DNA of 36,855 bases. Origin: Acidimicrobiaceae bacterium. Lineage in GTDB: Bacteria; Actinomycetota; Acidimicrobiia; Acidimicrobiales; RAAP-2. The notes under the pieces are model-generated. The model was not told where the DNA came from, ran no database searches, and saw nothing but the letters and a program-made list of their open reading frames with translations. The stretch lies in the NCBI GenBank assembly GCA_003155915.1, contig PMFA01000023.1, positions 1 through 36,855 on the forward strand, given 5' to 3'. Position 1 is the stretch's first letter. The number at the start of each line of letters is the position of its first letter. Positions 34,157 through 36,855 of the stretch are shown in pieces. The translations under genes and the position numbers were made by a program.

Positions 34157-34157
34157 C

Positions 34158-34309
34158 ACGGGCGTGCAACCCTCGTTCAACGCGACGTTGTGAGGTGTCA
34201 CGAGAATCGGAGTGTTCGCCGACCGTCGGGACGGTACATTCGTCCGGGAAAGTGCTGACCGAATCAACGAGATCGTTGACGACAACAAGTTCGCAGGTCC
34301 GCTATCAGT
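34158..34309. other. Short region between the last repeat and lepB, no assured gene
   Basis: A frame open from 34194 (start GTG 34212, VFADRRDGTFVRESADRINE) has plausible protein-like composition but continues antisense into lepB to 34439. It may be the remnant of an eighth cassette; I cannot support a functional gene. Confidence 0.3.
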
Positions 34310-34909
34310 TCAGAACCACTTGATGGACGTCAGAGGCCAGATTCGTATGAACACTTTGCCAATCACGTCAGATCGCGGTACTGTTCCCCAGGTTCGACTG
34401 TCGCAAGAGTTTGAGTGCCAGTCACCCATCATGAAATAGTGACCGGCCGGTACGGTCGTCGGATTGATAGGAGTGCCGATCGTGGGCAATACGGTCCACC
34501 TCTGATCGAGTGGCTTCCCATTCACGTAGATCGTATTGCCCTTGGAATAGAGACGATCGCCCGGCAAACCGATGACCCTCTTCACCAGATCAGTGACGGG
34601 GTCACCGCAGTCCTTCGTGACATCTGGGGGAGCCTTGAAGACCAGAATGTCACCGATGTTGATGGTGCCGAATTCGACGCTGAGTTTGTTGACAACTATT
34701 CGGTCTCCCTTCAACAATGTTGGATTCATTGAACTCGAGGGGATGTAGAACGTTTGGAATACAAAGGTACGAACTAAGAAGGAGGCCAGGACCGCGACAA
34801 CAATGATCAGCGTCCACTCGATTGCGATACGACGTTTCCTTTGCGTACCGTTTGGTTTGGGTTCGTTGCCCGACGCGTCGGTATCGGTAGTGAGTTCGTC
34901 AACGGGCAC
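34310..34909 (-). CDS. lepB: Type I signal peptidase
   Basis: 199 residues, GTG start 34909. A disordered, polar N-terminus (1-28) precedes one membrane anchor (about 30-50). The catalytic Ser60 is in YIPSSSMNPTL and the general base Lys110 in LVKRVIGLPGD; a box D-like motif reads MGDWHSNSCDSR. In most family members this box is GDNxxxSxDSR, so Asn is replaced by Trp. It would cleave signal peptides on the outer face of the membrane. It lies outside the last recognised repeat, transcribed toward the array, and is probably a second copy of the cell's signal peptidase. Confidence 0.9.
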   Translation of the reverse strand: MPVDELTTDTDASGNEPKPNGTQRKRRIAIEWTLIIVVAVLASFLVRTFVFQTFYIPSSSMNPTLLKGDRIVVNKLSVEFGTINIGDILVFKAPPDVTKDCGDPVTDLVKRVIGLPGDRLYSKGNTIYVNGKPLDQRWTVLPTIGTPINPTTVPAGHYFMMGDWHSNSCDSRTWGTVPRSDVIGKVFIRIWPLTSIKWF

Positions 34910-35021
34910 TACGCATCTCCGTTCACTTTCGAGCCGGATACGGAGACAGATGCCATACGCGCATCGTCGTGTTCGTCCTTGCTCTGTCGAGAGCTGCGTG
35001 AAGAGGCTCGTTCGCGTGCGG

Positions 35022-35645
35022 TCATGGCATACGCCGCTCTATTGCGAGGTGAGGCTGGTGAACAACCTTTGACGTCGCCGTTCCGAGCGTCACTCGGGCG
35101 TTTTGCGAATAGTGCTGTGGAATTACGAGTCCTACGTCACAGCCAGACCGGCCGCCGTTGCATTGACCAAGGATCTCGCTGATTGCGCCGGCGTTGTCAC
35201 TTGGAGCGCCCACTGTACTGACCGAAAGGATCGACCCGACGAGGTCCGTTGAAACCGGCCTTTCGGCGACCGCAATCTTGAAGTGATGGGCAGCGAAGGC
35301 GGATTCGAGTTGTCGAGCCGCGTCACTGGGCTTCGAGATGACGATGGTGACGTTGGTGCCCGAGGCGCTCGCGGTAGTGAGCGACGCGAAGAGTGCGAGA
35401 GGAACCGCAGCGATGCCGAAGGTGACCGCGGCCATTGTCGAGCCGATCCGCAAACTCGGTTTCCGAAATGCTCGTTCCTTTGCAACTCCACCTAGAAAGC
35501 TTCCAGCGATGGACCACCACGGGGTTCCATCGTCCAAAAGAGCCGAGGCGAGCACAGTTGCTTCGTCGCCGTGTCGAGAGCGCCATCGCGTGGGGTAGCA
35601 ACGAAGCACCGCAGCAATGATTCGGCTCTCGTGGGACCGTCGCAC
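35022..35645 (-). CDS. Membrane protein, PadR partner, unknown function
   Basis: 207 residues; the GTG start at 35645 overlaps the PadR stop (TAGTG). The N-terminal LRCYPTRWRSRHGDEATVLASAL motif is the 'YP..WR.R.G.E' segment found in actinobacterial membrane proteins encoded after PadR regulators. One hydrophobic segment (about 70-93) follows. The remainder (~95-207) is probably extracytoplasmic, with two Cys close together (GQCNGGRSGC). Co-transcription with padR implies that the PadR protein controls it. Confidence 0.72.
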   Translation of the reverse strand: MRRSHESRIIAAVLRCYPTRWRSRHGDEATVLASALLDDGTPWWSIAGSFLGGVAKERAFRKPSLRIGSTMAAVTFGIAAVPLALFASLTTASASGTNVTIVISKPSDAARQLESAFAAHHFKIAVAERPVSTDLVGSILSVSTVGAPSDNAGAISEILGQCNGGRSGCDVGLVIPQHYSQNARVTLGTATSKVVHQPHLAIERRMP

Positions 35646-35983
35646 TAGACGGTCCCAAGCCCAAGACGAAGCCGACCGGTCATGCTCACGCGCTCCAGGG
35701 CATCGAGGTGTGAGCGCAACGCGGTGACACCAGCCGCGGTTGCGCGGTAGGGGTGCCGTCGATCCTCGGAGGGCAATTCCGCAATCAGGCCGAGCCGCTC
35801 GAGACGATCAAGCGCTCCGTAGAGCGTTCCGGGTCCGAGCTGCACTCCGGAGAATCCTCTGATGTCCTGGATCAGCGCGTAGCCGTGTTTCGGACCGTCA
35901 GCGAGACTCGTGAGAATCAGGACAGAGGCGTCACCGGCCCGACGCAGCACATCTGGTGAATCCCCAACGTCTCTCGAAGCCAC
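35645..35983 (-). CDS. PadR-family transcriptional regulator
   Basis: 112 residues, GTG start 35983 with GGAGA six nt upstream. The winged helix is clear: LILTSLADGPKHGYALIQDI, then GVQLGPGTLYGALDRLERLGLI and the wing SEDRRHPYRATAAG. It lacks a long C-terminal domain, as in the short PadR-s2 type. It is followed by, and coupled to, the 35022-35645 membrane protein gene, and preceded by a perfect inverted repeat that may be its operator. Confidence 0.92.
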   Translation of the reverse strand: MASRDVGDSPDVLRRAGDASVLILTSLADGPKHGYALIQDIRGFSGVQLGPGTLYGALDRLERLGLIAELPSEDRRHPYRATAAGVTALRSHLDALERVSMTGRLRLGLGTV

Positions 35984-35992
35984 GATTGTCTC

Positions 35993-36028
35993 CTATTACG
36001 ACGACCAATAGATCAGTGAACGTAATAG
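35993..36028. promoter_or_regulatory. Inverted repeat, likely PadR operator
   Basis: CTATTACG (35993-36000) and CGTAATAG (36021-36028) are perfect 8-nt inverted arms separated by 20 nt, starting 9 nt upstream of the padR start codon. Adjacent bases extend the symmetry (9 of 10 with one mismatch). PadR proteins usually repress their own operon through such palindromes. Confidence 0.6.
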
Positions 36029-36205
36029 TAGGGGATGTCGGGTGCGTCTGCAATGGCACCACTCCGAACGTTCCGGCGTCTGCCTCGAACTCGTCGGAGT
36101 GTTTCGCTTCGTATTAGCCTCTTATCAGGAAGGATCACCCGATGGCTTCGTTACGTGCGCCCGACATGAAGTTTGGCTCGCACGTCAATTTCCAGAGGCC
36201 GCTCC

Positions 36206-36688
36206 CTATGGATTCACGAGTGACCTGACGTAGACCTCCATTTTGTTCGAGCTGTCTGCGAAGCCATCGGTGGCGTTCATGTGGTCACGGCCAGCCTGGT
36301 CACGGAACGCGAGATTGATCGTCAGTGTCGTCACTCCGTCAGCCTCGTGCAGTTCTACCGTCTCGACGGCCTGGGCGTCGGGCCAGCCCTCGAACAGCCA
36401 CGTCGCGACGGTCCGGGTCGGCGGCTCGACCTCCAAGTAGGTTCCACGAAACGAGCACTCGGTTCCATCTTCCGTCTCGAAGACCATGTGGTAGTCCCCT
36501 CCGACGCGCAGGTCGATCGAGCACACCGTCATCTTGTCCTCAAATGGCGCGAACCATCTACCCACATGCTCAGGCTTCGTCAATACGTCGAAGACGAGTT
36601 CGATCGGAGCTTCGAGGTCTCGGGTGAGGAGAATTTCGAGGGCACTCGGAAACTCGACGCTGGCCGCTCCATGACGATTAGGTGTCAC
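36206..36688 (-). CDS. SRPBCC/AHSA1-domain protein
   Basis: 160 residues from GTG 36688, preceded by CGGAGAG. The AHSA1-type START fold is marked by RDLEAPIELVFDVLTKPEHVGRWF near residue 25, DLRVGGDYHMVFE in the middle, FRGTYLEVEPPTRTV and a C-terminal helix. The domain binds hydrophobic ligands or Hsp90-type partners in other proteins; here the role is unknown. The gene follows an ArsR-type regulator at 46 nt, the standard actinobacterial pair in which the regulator controls the SRPBCC protein. Confidence 0.88.
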   Translation of the reverse strand: MTPNRHGAASVEFPSALEILLTRDLEAPIELVFDVLTKPEHVGRWFAPFEDKMTVCSIDLRVGGDYHMVFETEDGTECSFRGTYLEVEPPTRTVATWLFEGWPDAQAVETVELHEADGVTTLTINLAFRDQAGRDHMNATDGFADSSNKMEVYVRSLVNP

Positions 36689-36733
36689 TGGAACTCTCCG
36701 TGTTGGAGTACTTTGATGTGTCCGTCATTGCAT

Positions 36734-36855
36734 TCATTCCTTTCGCTGTAGGTCACTGAGGTAGACGTCCATTCGGTCGAGTCGCTCGTTCCAGGACTGC
36801 TCGTACTTCTCCAACCAGTCGTGGAGGGGACGCAGATGCTCGGGGTCTAATCGGT
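36734..36855 (-). CDS. ArsR-type regulator, C-terminal end (5' partial)
   Basis: Only the last 39 complete codons are in the window: RLDPEHLRPLHDWLEKYEQS, then WNERLDRMDVYL and the stop TGA at 36734-36736. The Leu..WL..Y...W..RLDR...YL pattern is the C-terminal helix of ArsR-family repressors that precede AHSA1 genes. The DNA-binding part lies outside the window. Confidence 0.75.
   Translation of the reverse strand, partial: RLDPEHLRPLHDWLEKYEQSWNERLDRMDVYLSDLQRKE

Larger units (their letters stand above)
28050..34157 (+). mobile_element. tRNA-Leu-anchored tandem gene-cassette array
   Basis: Seven gene-bearing units, of about 745, 731, 926, 900, 691, 730 and 1336 bp, lie head to tail after tRNA-Leu(GAG). 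A 35-bp mini-unit comes first. Each gene-bearing unit ends with a roughly 46-nt repeat whose 3' nine bases equal the tRNA 3' end. All repeats run with the tRNA, while genes run either way. The region is less GC-rich than the housekeeping part. Cargo is typical of accessory cassettes (toxin-antitoxin, methyltransferases, DinB-like, Nudix, DUF4232). Serial site-specific insertion at the tRNA is inferred; no recombinase gene is visible. Confidence 0.75.

Noticed and set aside
36042-36233. 63-residue forward reading frame
   Set aside because: No recognisable protein, no ribosome site, and it overlaps the end of the SRPBCC gene.
36498-36505. Another copy of the repeat core (CCTCCGAC)
   Set aside because: It lies inside the SRPBCC coding sequence, has no left block and no following AC; chance match.

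Overview
The window looks like the chromosome of a high-GC actinobacterium. A member of the Acidimicrobiia or a related deep lineage is plausible, but this is inference. The signs are many GTG/TTG starts, 1-8 nt gene overlaps, an ANTAR-type PdtaR regulator beside polA, a paired rapZ-yvcK, and a triose-phosphate gap-pgk-tpiA-secG run. About 28 kb is ordinary, densely packed housekeeping sequence. The last 9 kb is accessory, visibly less GC-rich and looser in codon use.

Layout, left to right. (1) 1-683: the end of a Gly/Thr-rich surface-type protein. (2) 705-3833, minus strand: a fatty-acid synthesis operon, fabD-fabG-acpP-fabF, behind a tRNA-Leu(CAA). (3) 4081-10134, plus strand: a MenC-like enolase-superfamily enzyme, a small coiled-coil protein, the response regulator PdtaR, DNA polymerase I and ribosomal protein S1. 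(4) 10141-13952, minus strand: oppBCDF-type peptide ABC transporter genes without an adjacent binding protein. (5) 14061-27933, plus strand: coaE-uvrB-uvrA-uvrC-rapZ-yvcK-gap-pgk-tpiA-secG and an extracellular solute-binding protein. The UvrABC excision machinery is therefore collinear with nucleotide-sugar/cell-wall control and lower glycolysis. whiA, the usual neighbour of yvcK, is missing. (6) 27978-28061: tRNA-Leu(GAG).

The most striking region is 28050-34157, directly downstream of tRNA-Leu(GAG). It is a tandem series of compact one- or two-gene units: Nudix; Phd/VapC toxin-antitoxin; methyltransferase; methyltransferase; DinB-like; DUF4232; acidic hypothetical plus stand-alone Clp_N protein. 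Each unit ends in a copy of a roughly 46-nt repeat whose last 9 bases (CTCCGACAC) equal the 3' end of the tRNA. All repeats point the same way as the tRNA, while the genes point either way. Five of seven copies are exactly 46 nt and all end at the same CAC. This is the pattern expected if small circular gene cassettes, each carrying one site, were inserted one after another at the tRNA 3' end. It resembles an integron cassette array in logic but has tRNA-derived sites instead of canonical attC sites. No recombinase is visible in the window, so one would have to act from elsewhere.

Right of the last repeat (34158-36855) are a type I signal peptidase, a PadR regulator with a partner membrane protein and a good palindromic operator candidate, and an SRPBCC/AHSA1 protein behind an ArsR-type regulator cut by the window edge. 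No gene-free stretch longer than about 300 bases is present.
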